From: Buxus sempervirens
Taxonomy: Eukaryota; Streptophyta; Magnoliopsida; Buxales; Buxaceae
Direction of reading: 5' to 3'
Length of the DNA stretch: 64,000 nt
NCBI GenBank assembly: GCA_947561395.2
Contig: OX387188.1
Location: 35,893,942-35,957,941, forward strand
The translations under genes and the position numbers were made by a program. The notes under the pieces were generated by a model. That model ran no database searches. It saw only the letters and a list, made by a program, of their open reading frames with translations, and was not told the origin of the DNA. Every line of letters begins with the position of its first letter. The stretch's first letter is position 1. Positions 24,151 through 35,869 of this stretch are shown one piece after another.

Positions 24151-26414
24151 TGTAACAACTTGGTCAAAAGAAGCAAAAATAAACATGACTTTGACCTTAG
24201 TCAAATTTGGACTGGTCAAGGGTCATTTGATTTGGGGATTTTAAATGGTGTTGGTGTAGGACCCTCCCTAGTGGCACATGCACATTAGCAAGCCTTACTT
24301 TAAAAAAAAAAAAGAGGAAACCAAAAAGGGGAGAAGCAAAAATCGTACAAGTCCAAAACCCCTTTTGTTTCTTTGCCCTAAAGAGCTAAACCGTACCTTC
24401 TTCTTACCTTTTCCTTTTTCTTCTTTTACTCTTCCTCAAGGAACACACAATCCGTAGGTGGTAAGTCTTGTCCCTTTCCTCAAGTCCTCTACACCTCCTT
24501 CCCAAATTTCTTATTCTTATTTTATTTATCTATTTCTTCAATGCTTATTGTAGGAGGATTAGAAGAAGAAAAGAGGGATTAAGAGAAACCCTAAGAGATT
24601 TGGGGCTGGTTTAAGGTAAGGGTTTTTACTTTCATTTAGATGGTGAATAATGTAAGACCTTGATAAAATAACTACTAGGAAATTTAATTAATTTCTGCAT
24701 GCTTGTTAATTTTGTTGTGGGGTTTAATCTGAATTTTAGATAATTTCTTCACATTGTTAAATCATTGTGGGATTTAATCTTTTGTTTGTGATGTTTAGTT
24801 AAATATTAAAGCCTAGTTAAATTTGATCTTGTGGTGTTTATAATTGTTAATTCATGAAGTATATATATATATGGCTATACTCGTTGAACTTGTTGAATGA
24901 GAAGGTCATGCCACAATATTTTATCATTTTCACGTGTTCGTTGAATGACAATGGTCATGAACCACCCTTTTTTTCTTTTACAAAATCGTTGAATAAGAGT
25001 GGACGAATCACTTTCTATTGCTTTTAGAGGACAATGGACGAATCACTTTCTATTGCTTTTAGAGGACAATGGACGAATCACCTTTTTGAGTACTGTTCAC
25101 CTTTTACTGTTTAGGTGATTGGTTTGCTTGTGCAGATTTCTTGTACAGCCATATGGCTTTAATGGCAAATGACACCTTTTAAGTATATTAAAACAAAAAG
25201 GGTGAAAAAGTGTTGTAGGGTTGTCTTGAGAATCGGATGGTTGTGGTTGCTTTTCACCAAATCATGCTAATGTCAATTAGACTATGTAGTGCAATACTAT
25301 TTTACATATCATGGCCATATTATAAGTGTAGTTATTTTGTCCTTGTAAAGATTATACTATAATTGCTTATACTATAATTGTTGTGTTATCATTTATAAGA
25401 GCTAATAGTTATTTGTTATCTTTGGTTACAACTTATTTGGTTCAAGAAAGGTATTCTTTAAGCTTGAGTGATTATAGTAGATCATAAGCATTGTGACAAA
25501 ATTTCTAATCATGATACTGTGTAGTCAATCGTATATAAGGAATTGACATATTGATAAATAACGTAACCGTATATCTTTATTCTAGTGATTACTCATGAAG
25601 GATGACCATCTTAGTGATAAGTTGGTGTTCTTGGGGGTGTGAGACCCTAAATTTTAAGGAAATAAGGTTGGGCGCTTGTGTCCCATGGGTTGGAAGCCCC
25701 TAAAACCACGATGTACACGTGGAGTTTATGAGAGTCTAATCCCTGCTGTATTAAAGTGGGATCCAAGAACTTGATCAAAATTCTGGTTAGGTTTGACATG
25801 AGAATCATTAGAATAAAGACCCCCATAATTTGTATTTCATAATAATAATTAATTAATTGACACTGATGCTTGTGCATGTAAATGAATTATTGTGATGTTT
25901 AGGTTGAACGAATATAATGTGGAACATCATGAAGTATTGTGCAAAATCTAATTATATCAGTTTTATGCATAGAATGAAATTTGTTAGGTTAAACTTAGTT
26001 GACTAGAGATTTTACATTATTAGCACATATAAATTAAAGTAAATCTTCTTACTGGGCTGTGAGCTCACCCTTTTGTGGAAATAAACAATTTCAGGTCAGT
26101 TGCAGGACCGGAGTTGGAAGAAGCCAAAGTGAAAGTTCTTGAAGTTTTTTTTGGCTAATAGTTTAATATTATTAGTATCTTCGGATTTAGATGTCGTACT
26201 ATTAAGGATTCATCTATTTCAATTGGGTTTGTATAATTGAGATTTTATGTTTTGATGGGTTCTTGAAGATATTTTCTTGGATTCTATTAGGTATTATTAC
26301 TGTCCTCTTGGGGATTGTGTTATTTTTATAAATTAGTGTTATTGGCATCTCTGAGTCACGTTCCAGTGCTTTGCGATCACACTATTTTATATGACCAAAG
26401 TTCAGGGCGTGACA
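24151..26414 (+). repeat. 3' LTR of the gypsy element
   Basis: Same length as the 5' LTR. One substitution was noticed (A at 25467). Confidence 0.95.
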
Positions 26415-26461
26415 CATCATCAAAGTTTTCTTTTACTATAAAAGAAAACAAATTGATGATG
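26415..26461. repeat. Near-perfect hairpin at the gypsy insertion site
   Basis: The arms 26415-26435 and 26439-26461 are inverted copies (CATCATCAAAGTTTTCTTT against AAAGAAAACAAATTGATGATG) with a 3-base loop. The gypsy target CATCA is part of the left arm; the other side of the insertion carries GATCAATCATCA, so the original palindrome was longer. Confidence 0.7.
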
Positions 26462-26847
26462 ATCAGTTGAACAATGAAGGGAAATTCAAAGGAGTTATTC
26501 TGTCTTTCCATTGTAACTCTCCCCCTGTCCAGTCCATGAATTTTTCTAACATGATGTTCCAAAAGTCTGAAATCCTTTGGGATGATTGACTTTTCCAAGC
26601 ATATTTTTGTAAATAGCTTGGAAAAGTAGCCCCTTTCAATAATTTTCCTATTATTGTATCTTTCAATAGTATCTGGAGTCTCAAGACAATCACTCTGTTG
26701 TAGAGATTCAGTCTGTCTTGTTATTTGAAGGGAAACTGTGTTTTAAGTGATACATTTTTAAAATAATTCAGATTCAATGGCACAACTTTCAGAAATTGGG
26801 AAATAGTGATACATTTTAAATATAATTGAGAACAACTGTTATTTTAT
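26462..26847. other. Unassigned spacer
   Basis: No gene, RNA or transposon boundary is recognised. Short frames are not conserved elsewhere in the window. Confidence 0.4.
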
Positions 26848-27521
26848 TAGAGGTGGCAATTGTGACCCGTGACCCACCAACCCGCCCGGTCTTAGGCGGG
26901 TTTGGGTTGACTGTTTCAACCCACGGGTTGGGTTTGGGTCATGAATTCTCAACCCGTTTATAAATGGGTTGGGTTAGGGTTTGACCCCTCAATCCGAAAT
27001 GACCCGTTTACAACCCGTTTATTTTTTTGTGTAATAAAAGCTTAGAACATTATAATAACAATACTTGTGGCTATTCAACCTTTCCTCTTTTAATATAAAT
27101 AATGATAAAAGATAAATTGAAGAAAGACTTTTTACGTATAAATATTTCAAATTTCTTAGACTCTACTAATATAAATTGAGGCATTGATGACAAGTAAAAT
27201 CTTTTAAAACTTTATTATTATGTTTTAATTCTTTTCTTCATGTTATTTTAGTTTTATCTTAATGATTGTTGCGTTATTATACTTGTTAGATGTGCTTTGA
27301 TAGTAGAATGAATTAAAAAATAAAATTTGCATAAACTTAAATGTTAGAATGAATTAAAATTTTTAATTTTTAGTAATAATTTAAATTATTTAAACGGGTT
27401 GGCGGGTTGAAGCGGGTTGGGTTAGGGTTGGGATATTCCAACCCGTTTATTAAACGGGTGGGTTCGGGTTGAGCCTTGGCTCGTTAACCCCATACATCAA
27501 CCCGGCCCATTTCCACCTCTA
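26848..27521. mobile_element. hAT-like non-autonomous element (copy 1)
   Basis: Ends TAGAGGTGGCAATTG and, in reverse complement, TAGAGGTGGAAATGG. Flanking 8-mers TATTTTAT (26840-26847) and TATTTTGT (27522-27529) match at 7 of 8 positions. Both ends are studded with AACCCG and CGGGTT repeats, and the middle is AT-rich. There is no transposase. It is collinear over its length with the copy at 28552. Confidence 0.82.
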
Positions 27522-27744
27522 TATTTTGTTGTTAATAATAAAGAGGCTTTTCCAAAAATGTCCTTAAAAAACTTGTAAACCCCACTTGAGACAACCAGTG
27601 TTACAAAAGAAAACTTATATATTTTCCTACCAAAAAAAAAAGAAACAAGCAGTGTTACTAAAGATAATCCTAAAAGAGGCCATTGAATTTGTTGTATACT
27701 AGAAAGGACCCTGATTTATCTCTATTATTACACAGCTACCCCTG

Positions 27745-28140
27745 TAATTGTGGCGGAGAATGCTTGCTCTTGCCAGGTCGGATGTCCTCATTGTTAGGAG
27801 GTTGGAGCTGAAATCTCCATCTTTAAGGAATCTCAAGACAAATGAATCATGAACTTCTAATTATTGAAGTTCCTGTACGTTATGAACACTAGGAAAATAT
27901 TATTGTCAATAGAAGGAATCTTCAAGCTTCCTGTTGCTTGCTTGAATTGCCAGCCGATAAGATTATATGTGCCCCGTGCCTCCCCATATATATTTGGGAG
28001 AGTGTTGAGTTGCCTTACCCACTTCTCCAGTTCTCCTTCATGTCCAGAAATCTCGTCTCTTCATTGATCAATACCTTTCTTCTCACAGCATTGATACAAA
28101 AAGCTCTATCTGCACATCTCCAATTTGAAGCTATTCGTTC
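27745..28140 (+). pseudogene. A-subtype promoter and signal-peptide fragment
   Basis: The stretch matches the upstream region of the other A genes (GTTGGAGCTGAAATCTCC, GATGAACACTAGGA). It then gives the signal peptide SRNLVSSLINTFLLTALIQK and ALSAHLQFEA before similarity stops at about 28135. The ectodomain body is gone. It sits where the ectodomain exon for the dead kinase at 29478 should be, but that kinase is B-type by its exon 2. Confidence 0.75.
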
Positions 28141-28219
28141 CTCTCAATTTTCCAGTGTCTGAAATTTCGTATAGTCCCCTGGGCAGCACGGCCAAGTGGC
28201 ACCGAAGCAGCAAACCTTG
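28140..28219. mobile_element. Truncated end of a palindromic-core MITE (copy 4)
   Basis: The sequence GGCACCGAAGCAGCAAACCTTG matches the right end of the MITE at 4818 (GGCACCGAAATTGCAAACCTTG). The left end is missing and no target duplication is visible. It coincides with the point where the A ectodomain is cut off. Confidence 0.5.
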
Positions 28220-28551
28220 CTTACATGGTTCGGCTTAGAGGCTTATGTCCACTGTGAAGACAATGAAAAGCTTCCACTAAATAACAAAAGAATTACAGAG
28301 TTTCTTGACAAGCATAGATCCCTAACTTCCCCAGAGAAAACCGGAAATCCCCAAATCCTTACTAATTCCGATGTTATTTTTGCCTTATTTAGTACCCAAA
28401 TTCCAGAAAGTTATGAAATGGGTGAGTTTCTAAAACAACACCTACAAAGTAGGCCTTTGGATACCGGGTAAGGTTATATGCAAGACACATAACAGCTACT
28501 AGACCATCTAGTTGCAGCATAATTAACATCACTATGATCCTTACTTTTCAA
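28220..28551. other. Unassigned spacer
   Basis: A 91-codon frame (28196-28471) lacks an ATG start and overlaps the MITE end. No family is recognised, and nothing else is seen. Confidence 0.35.
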
Positions 28552-29246
28552 TAGAGGTGGCAATTGTGACCCGTGACCCGCCAACCCACCCGAACCCGCC
28601 CGGTCTTAAGCGGGTTAGGGTTGACTGTTTCAATAAACGGGTTGGGTTAGGGTCATGAATTCTCAACCCGATCATAAACGGGTTGGGTTAGGGTTTGACC
28701 CCTCAACCCGAAATGACCCGATTACAACCCGTTTATTTTTTTGTATAATAGAAATTTGGAAAATTATAATAACAATACTTGTGGTTATTAAATCTTTCTT
28801 CTTTTAATATAAATAATCACAAAGGATGAAGTGAAGAAAGACTTTTTACGTATAAATATTTCAAATTTCTTAGCCTCTAATAATATAAATTGACGCATTG
28901 ATGACAAGTAAAGTCTTTTAAAACTTTATTAGTGTGTTTTAATTATTTTCTTCATATTATTTTAGTTATATTTTAATGATTGTTGTGTTATTATGCTTTT
29001 TTAGGTGTCCTTTAATATTAAAATGAATTATAAAATAGAATTTGTATAGACTTTTATATTAGAATGAATTAAAATTTTTAATTTTTAGTAGTAATTTAAA
29101 TTATTTAAACGGGTTGGCGGGTTGAAGCGGGTTAGAGCGGGTTGGGTTAGGGTTGGGATATTCCAACCCGTTTATTAAACGGGCGGGTTCGGGTTGAGCC
29201 TTGGCTCGTTAACCCCATACATCAACCCGACCCATTTCCACCTCTA
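28552..29246. mobile_element. hAT-like non-autonomous element (copy 2)
   Basis: Ends TAGAGGTGGCAATTG and, in reverse complement, TAGAGGTGGAAATGG, with a perfect 8-bp target duplication CTTTTCAA (28544-28551 and 29247-29254). It is related to the copy at 26848 throughout, including the AT-rich middle, but slightly longer because of extra CGGGTTAG-type units near the right end. Confidence 0.88.
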
Positions 29247-29651
29247 CTTTTCAATAGGACCTGTCCCAGTAGTTCCGGCGGGCAATGCGGATAAGTGAGA
29301 CTGCTCTTCTGCGACTACTATTTGTATAATGAAATGTCAAAAAATGAAATGTGTGTGTAATTGAATCAGAAAAATTTTTCACTTATTTAGTGCCAATGAG
29401 GATGCCAACATTGTGCATATCTAAAAAGTAATGTTTTTAGCGAACAAATTGTGGTATTTCAGGCTTTTTTGTTGCAGACAGGAGAAATCTTACAAGGAAG
29501 CTTTTAATAGGTATGAAACTTTTTAAATTGAATTTCTTGTTTAGTCACTACTCGGCAATTTAAAATATAGCCTCTCAACAATATTCCCCACACGTAGTTT
29601 ATAGAAATAACAGATAGGCTCTAGTTCGTACACCACATGGCTCATTTACTT

Positions 29652-29693
29652 CTTCCTTTCTTCTTCTTCTTCTTCTTCTTCTTCTTCTTCTTT
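29652..29693. repeat. (CTT)n microsatellite
   Basis: About 12 TTC units in the polypyrimidine tract of intron 2 of the dead kinase. Read on the - strand it produces a meaningless Arg-rich frame. Confidence 0.9.
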
Positions 29694-30180
29694 TTATATA
29701 AATTACAGGCATTCTTCCTACTGGATTTCTACTTGGGGTCATTACAGTCCTAATCTGCTGGTTTATCAGGAAAAATTTATAATCCCTGGAAGAAGAAAAT
29801 GAAGAATGGAGATGCGGAGGCCTTTCTAAGGAATCATGGATCTTTAGCTCCAAAAAGATACAGATATTCAGTTGTGAAGAAAATGACCAATTCTTTCAAA
29901 GACAAATTAAGTCAAGGAGGCTATGGTGGTGTGTACAAAGGAAAGCTAATCAATGGCCGCCTTGTGGAAGTTAAGATCCTGAGTGAATCCAGAGGAAATG
30001 GAGAAGAATTCATCAGTGAGGTAGCAAGCATTAGCATGACTTCCCATGTTAATGTTGTCACTCTCTTAGGTTTCTACTTTGAGGGGTCTAAAAGAGCTCT
30101 CATCTATGCGTTCATGCCTAACGGATCTCTTGAAAAGATAATATATGATGAACAATCTATGAAGAATTGTCGACTGGGAT

Positions 30181-30504
30181 CCGCGTTTTCAGTTTCACGG
30201 CATGTCGCCGAAAAATAGATTTTTTTCAAATATCGATGCATTTCAATACAAAAAAAACCACTTATTTAAAAATCGACCGATTTTTGCGGCGTGCCGACGA
30301 AATGGAGTGGCATGCCGAGTGAAATGGGCCAAAATGAGCAAAAAAGGCGATAAAGAGAAATAAAAATTGATTTTTTTAAAATTTTCATTAGCGATTTTTT
30401 GCGGCGTGCAGGCGAAATTTCAACAGAATAAAAAAAAATAATCAATTTTTTTCCTAGTTTTTTGCCTTTTTGATTTTTCCAGCATTTCGTAACTCAAAAC
30501 CTTG
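30181..30504. mobile_element. Palindromic-core MITE inserted in a kinase exon (copy 3)
   Basis: The kinase sequence is interrupted exactly between ACTGGGAT (30173-30180) and ATTGGGAT (30505-30512), an 8-bp target duplication with one mismatch. The right end is CAAGGTTTTGAGTT in reverse complement; the left end is more diverged. Inside are GGCGTGCCGACGAAAT and related palindromic units. Intact kinases, for example at 48420, show the empty site. Confidence 0.78.
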
Positions 30505-31503
30505 ATTGGGATCGGAAACACTACGACAAATTGCATTTGGCATTTCCAGAGGACTTGAGTACTTGCACCGTGATTGCAACACTCGCATTTTGCATTTTGA
30601 CATAAAGCCTCATAACATACTTCTAGACGAAGACTTCTGCCCAAAGATTTCTTATTTCTGCCTTGCTAAACTATGCACTAGAAAAGAGAGTACTATATCT
30701 ATGTTAGATGCAAGAGGTACTGCAGGCTATATCACCCCCAAAAGTTTTCTCTAGAAATATTGGTGTAGTCTCACACAAATCTGATGTCTATAGTTATGGA
30801 ATGATGGTTTTGGAAATGGTTGGGGGAAGAAAGAACATTGATGTAGGTGTTGATAAGATTAGTGAAATATATTTTCCACATTGGATCTACAAGAATTTTC
30901 AATGCTCTGGACATCTAGGATTGCATGGAATTTTCACTGAAGAGGATGACAAAATTGCAAGGAAGATGGTTTTAGTAGGCTTGTGGTGCATACAAACTAA
31001 CCCGTTGGATCGGCCCTCGATTAGCAAGGTGCTGGAGATGCTGGAAGGAACTCTTGAATCCATACAAATCCCACCCAAGCCTTTCTTATCCTCTCCTTCA
31101 AGTTCAGACGCAGGTTCTCCCACTAGATCAACATCATAAAGATAATGAAGAACATGTTAAGAATCATTCTAATGCAAGATGAATAATGTCAACTCCATTA
31201 GTATTGTTCTAAAAAAAAGAGATAAATGTGGGCAATCTCAAGAACTAGGTGCTACTACAAGTGAAGAACTTGAAATAAGGCTTGGAATTATTGTGGCACA
31301 AAAATTGCTCTCTACAGTTACATACCTGAATTCATCAAAACGACAGATGGCATTCTTGCATTCTTGTGACAAAAGTTTTTCAACCTAGTAAAATTACATA
31401 AATATCATAATGAATTAAAATAATTATTAATCAATTTTGATTACAGAATTTGCATTGAATCATTGTATGAGATTCCTGATCATGAAAATCTTCCTCATTT
31501 TCA

Positions 31504-31975
31504 GTTACAATTTGTGCTATGAAAGAAACTCATGTTTAGGTTTTCAAGTAGGAGATTGGGATAACTATCCTGTGATCGAGATGATTTCCATCACATACAG
31601 CGTTCAGTCATTGAATCAAATCAACCGGAGTCTGGTAATAGCTCGAATGGACTTGTGGGACGATCCTTGTATGGAGAATTATATTAATACCACCCTGAAT
31701 CACAGCCTCTTGTCCCAATCCTCCAATACCGGGAAGGTGGATTTGCTCTACAATTGCATCTCCTTCGACTCAAACATTCAAATTCCGGGTATCGCTGGAG
31801 AACAGATTTAGCTGTCTCACCGGGAATGATGAGTGCAGGGATGATTACTTCGTGTACGACGAGTACATCTCCAGCTTTAGAGAACTTGCAGATGGGGTAT
31901 GCCAGAAGAAACTCAAAAAATTTCGTCACAGCAGTTCAATGCACAGCAGTCCAATGCAAATTTAACAAGTAAGGG
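31504..31975 (+). pseudogene. C-subtype ectodomain fragment, frameshifted
   Basis: Sister of 7814-8220. It reads VGDWDNYPVIEMISITYSV, then WDDPCMENYINTT and a frame break near 31790, then the YEYISS-type part in another frame. It lacks a signal peptide and the C-terminal Cys-rich part. Confidence 0.72.
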
Positions 31976-32000
31976 TACAAGTTGATCAAACTGATTAAGC

Positions 32001-32216
32001 TGTTAAATAATCCAAAGAAAGGATAAAGAGAAAAGACAAAACATGTTAAACAATCCAAAGAAAGGATAAAGACAAAGTTCAGATTTCATTGTTCTTGCAT
32101 AACAAAATCGTGTTTAACCTAAATACAAAGAGTATATATATAGGCTAAACTAATGAAACTGAAAAGACTATTCTACCCTTAATACAATAAGCAAAATAAC
32201 CCTATATTTCTTAACA
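32001..32216 (-). repeat. 3' LTR of the copia element
   Basis: 216 bp, with an internal near-duplication of AATCCAAAGAAAGGATAAAG (about 32008 and 32051). Confidence 0.9.
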
Positions 32217-32229
32217 CCTCCCCTCAAAC

Positions 32230-35200
32230 TCACGATGCTGCAGGTATAAGCATCGAGAGTTTGCTAACTAGAAAACGAAAATGGGAAATAGAATGCGATT
32301 TGGTAAAGAAATCTACAATCTGCAAAGAAGAGGAAACAAAGGGCAAAGTAATGGTGACATGCTTGAGATGATAAGTAAGGTGACAATTGATCTCAATGTG
32401 CTTAATTCGTTCATAAAAGACCGAGTTGTGAGCAATCTGAATAGAACTCTGGTTGTCACAAAACATAGGAGTGGGATGAGAAAGAGGAACTCTCATATCT
32501 GCAAGAAACCAACGTAACCAAACAATCTCTTTGGTAGTAACTGCCATAGAACGATATTCTACTTCGGTTGAAGATTGAGAAACAATAGATTGTTTCTTGC
32601 TCTTCCAAGAAATAAGAGAATCACCCAAAAAGATACAGAAACCAGTAATAGACTTGCGATCTGTGAGATCACTGCCATGATCAGCATCAGAGTATGCACG
32701 CAGCTCCAAGGAAGAGGTGGATAGAAGTAAAAGACTCTGAAAGACTATACCCCGAAGATACCATAAAATACGAAGAACAGCTGCCCAATGAACTGTAGTA
32801 GGAGAAGCAACAAATTGACTAACAACATGAACAGCATATGCAATATCTGGACGAGTAATAGTGAGATATACCAAGCTCCCAACAGTAGTGCGGTATAAAG
32901 TAGGATCAGACAAAGGTAAACCATCAGAAGAAGAGTACTTTGCGTTAACCTCATTGGGAGTATCTACAGTCTTATTATCAATAAGTCTAGCCCGATCAAG
33001 AATATCTGCAACATATTTCGACTGAGAAAGAAGATAACCTCTGGGTGAGTAGGCTACCTCAATACCCAAGAAATATCGTAGAGAACCCAAATCCTTCATT
33101 TCAAACTGTCTAGCTAACTATGTCTTCAAAACTGAAATACCATCAACATCATCACCAGTAATAATCATGTCATCAACATATAAAGACAGAATGATACGAC
33201 CTGCATCAATGCACTTAACAAAAATAGCAGAATCATGACTACTAGAGATAAATCCAAAGGAAGAGATCACAACCGAAAATTTCTCAAACCAAGCACGAGG
33301 TGCTTGTTTGAGACCATACAACGCTTTCTTGAGCTTGCAAACATACCCAAACTCATGTGAAACACTAGGAGGAGGTGCCATATAAACTTCTTCTTAAAGA
33401 TCTCCATTCAAGAAGGCATTTTTAACATCAAGTTGAGAGATATGCCACTGACGAATTGAAGCTACTGCAATAAGAGTACGAATAGTAGTCATTTTTGCAA
33501 CAGGAGCAAATGTCTCATCATAATCCATACCATACTGTTGAGAGTACCCTTTTGCAACCAACCTAGCTTTGTATCACCCAATAGATCCATTAGAATTAGT
33601 CTTAATCTTATACACCCAACGACAACCAACAACACTCTTACCAGGAGGTAGAGGAACCAAATCCCAAGTACTTGTCTTGTGCAAAGCAGAAAGTTCCTCA
33701 TCCATAGCTTGCTGCCAACAAGAATTAAGAATTGCCTCTTTATAGGAAGAGGGCTCAGAGAGACAATGAATAGAGACTAAGAAGGAAGTAAAAGATGAAG
33801 AATAACAAGAATAAGCAAAATCTGGTAACTTTGTGGACTTACGAATGCGTATGGATTGACATAGAGGTGGATCCACAATCTCAGACGAAGCTTGAGGTAC
33901 CATAGGAGAAGAGGGAGCATCAGTTGTGTCGAAGAAAAAGGTGTCAGTACCTGCAAAATGATCAGTACGAATTGGTCTTTCTTGGTTATGAGAAGGGGCA
34001 TTTGAAGTACTAGGCACCTGAGATGACAACCTATTAGAATCCTCAGAAAAGGGATCTATACGAATAAGATCAGATCTAGTCAAGCTATGAGTAGTGGATG
34101 GAATAGAAAAGAAAGGTATATGCTCAAGAAAAACAACATGATGAGACACAAAGTTTCTGAGTTATTGGATCAAAACAATGATACCCCTTTTTACCTTCAC
34201 CATAACCAAGAAAGACACAAATAGCAGATCGAGAGGACAACTTGCTGCGTTCTACATGAGGACGAAGAACGAAAGAGGTACAACCAAAGACTCTAAAGAA
34301 GGAACAATCAGGGGCATACCCATAAAACTTTTCGAAGGGAGAAAAACCTGAAATATGAGAAAATGGAATAGTATTAATCAAACTTACAGCAGTAAGAATG
34401 GCTTCACCCCAAAACACACTAGGAACAGAAACAAACAACAAAAGAGACCGAGCAGTTTCAACAATGTGCCTATGTTTTCTTTCAGCAACACCATTTTGCT
34501 CAGGAGTATCTGTACATGAAGTTTGGTGAATAGTTCCATCTAAGGCAAGCAACTCACAAAATTTATTTAAAGTGTATTCCCCACCCAAATCACACCTAAA
34601 GCATTTGATAACAGCAGAATGTTGAGTTTTGACAAGGGCTCGAAAGGCTTTATAAATATCAAAGAATTCAGAACGATGTTTCATTAAATAAACCCAACAA
34701 TAACAAGTATGATCATCAATAAAAGAAACATAATATCGAGACCCTCCTTTTGTGACAATAGGAGAAGGTCCCCATACATAAGAATGAATCAAATCAAATG
34801 GAGAAGAAGAAACAGAAATACTTCGATTAAAAGGTAAAGCTGAAAATTTTGCCAATTTACATCCACTACAATCAGAAATATCACAAGTTTGAAAATTTCC
34901 TAAAACCCCTTTGCAAGGCTTATTCTGATTATTAGAAAGTGGCTTAGAAGGTACTGCTAACACAGAATGATTAGAAGTGGAAAGAATTCCCTTTTTCAGA
35001 ATGAGACTTAAGACGTATTTTTTCAGCCAATAACTCACTGACAACAGAGTCAACAAAAGGTAGTGGAGAACGATGCAAAATTGAACCTCTAAGTCCTTCA
35101 AAATCATTACAGAGTGCCATTAAAAACTGTACCAACCGTTGTTGCTCTCTACGAGCAATATAGGCATCACATGCCTTTAATTCTGCCGATTTTGTAAGAG

Positions 35201-35624
35201 CCAATTGATCCCAAAGATTTGTCATAGCAGAATAAAACTTCTGAATACTGATATTCTTCTACTAAAGAGCTCGTATGTCATTCTCCAATTGATACTGCTT
35301 TGCAAAATTTGATTGAGTGAATAGCCTTTGCAGATGATCCCAAACTTCCTTTGCTGTCTCATACTTTGCCAACTGTGTACCTATGGAATGCTCAACAGAA
35401 TTGTTAATCCAAGTAATGATTTTTGCATTATTTGCTTCCCAGGCATCTATCAAAGCAGCATAACCCTCATCAGTATTCTTAGGTTTCACAGAAGTTCCAC
35501 TAACATATCCCCACATCTTTTTGCCCTTAAGAAAATTTCTCATCACATAACTCCAATATGAATAATTCTTTCCATCCAACCTCACACTCACAAACTGAAG
35601 CGAATCATCTCTTTCAGTAGCCAT
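32230..35624 (-). pseudogene. Copia Gag-Pol, internal deletion and several stop codons
   Basis: Reading leftward: Gag from ATG 35624 (MATERDDSLQF) to paired stops at 35264-35259; more Gag to about 34990; then an abrupt junction to the integrase N-terminus (CKLAKFSALPF). The zinc knuckle and protease are therefore missing. The integrase core DLIHSYVW...FIDDHT and PEQNGVAERKH is open to about 34140, where the frame shifts. Then come the RT start (VVGCRWVYKIK), TGA at 33576-33574, TAA at 33396-33394, RT with LYVDDMIITGDD, TAG at 33120-33118, and an intact RNase H region (32230-33099, with AYSDADHGSD). It cannot make a full polyprotein. Confidence 0.9.
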
Positions 35625-35869
35625 ATTAAAAAAAAAAACGATATTCCAATTGCAAAAACAAAAACGAAAATCACACTCCCATTGAACTGTTCATCTTCCC
35701 CTGAAACCCCAACTCCAAAACCTCTCTGCAATAATGTCCCAGCAATAGCCAAAAGCAAGCAACTTTCCACCAACAACTTTTGGAGGCTTACCCCATATTG
35801 GGGTTTTGGGACTTTTCTTGAATATATGCTTTTGCTTGTTAGCTCCTCTAAAGATCCGATACTCAATCA

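Larger units (their letters stand above)
17277..26414 (+). mobile_element. Complete Ty3/gypsy LTR retrotransposon, probably chromovirus (Tekay-like)
   Basis: Two LTRs of equal length (2264 bp; 17277-19540 and 24151-26414) begin TGTAAC and end GTGACA. They are flanked by the 5-bp target duplication CATCA (17272-17276 and 26415-26419). By eye the LTRs differ at one site only (G at 18593, A at 25467), so the insertion is very recent. Between them lie a primer-binding site, one uninterrupted Gag-Pol frame and a polypurine tract. The long LTRs and a C-terminal chromodomain-like end suggest the Tekay/Del clade. It landed just downstream of the dead D ectodomain. Confidence 0.95.
29478..31139 (+). 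pseudogene. B-type LRK10L kinase, multiply inactivated
   Basis: Exon 2 (29478-29510) codes for DRRNLTRKLLI, the B signature. Exon 3 starts at 29709, reads the helix, then hits TAA at 29780-29782 after a small deletion. The kinase resumes in another frame ([12 protein letters not shown] near 29911, with the first P-loop Gly changed to Ser, and VAVK changed to VEVK). It is cut by a MITE at 30181-30504. After it HFDIKPHN is present, but DFG has become YFC near 30655. One inserted base near 30737 shifts the frame before the last part. No functional kinase can come from it. Confidence 0.9.

Noticed and set aside
26870-27010. CCCGAACC-type runs as telomeric repeat
   Set aside because: The units are irregular AACCCG/CGGGTT within hAT-like element ends, not TTTAGGG arrays.
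28196-28471. 91-codon open frame
   Set aside because: No ATG start, overlaps a MITE end, no recognised family and no second copy in the window.
29599-29853. - strand frame with a long Arg run
   Set aside because: Translation of the CTT microsatellite opposite a kinase pseudogene.
30899-31123. Repeated - strand frames opposite the kinase 3' ends (also near 40474, 52645, 61021)
   Set aside because: They recur only because the kinase sequence recurs. They lack independent coding signals.
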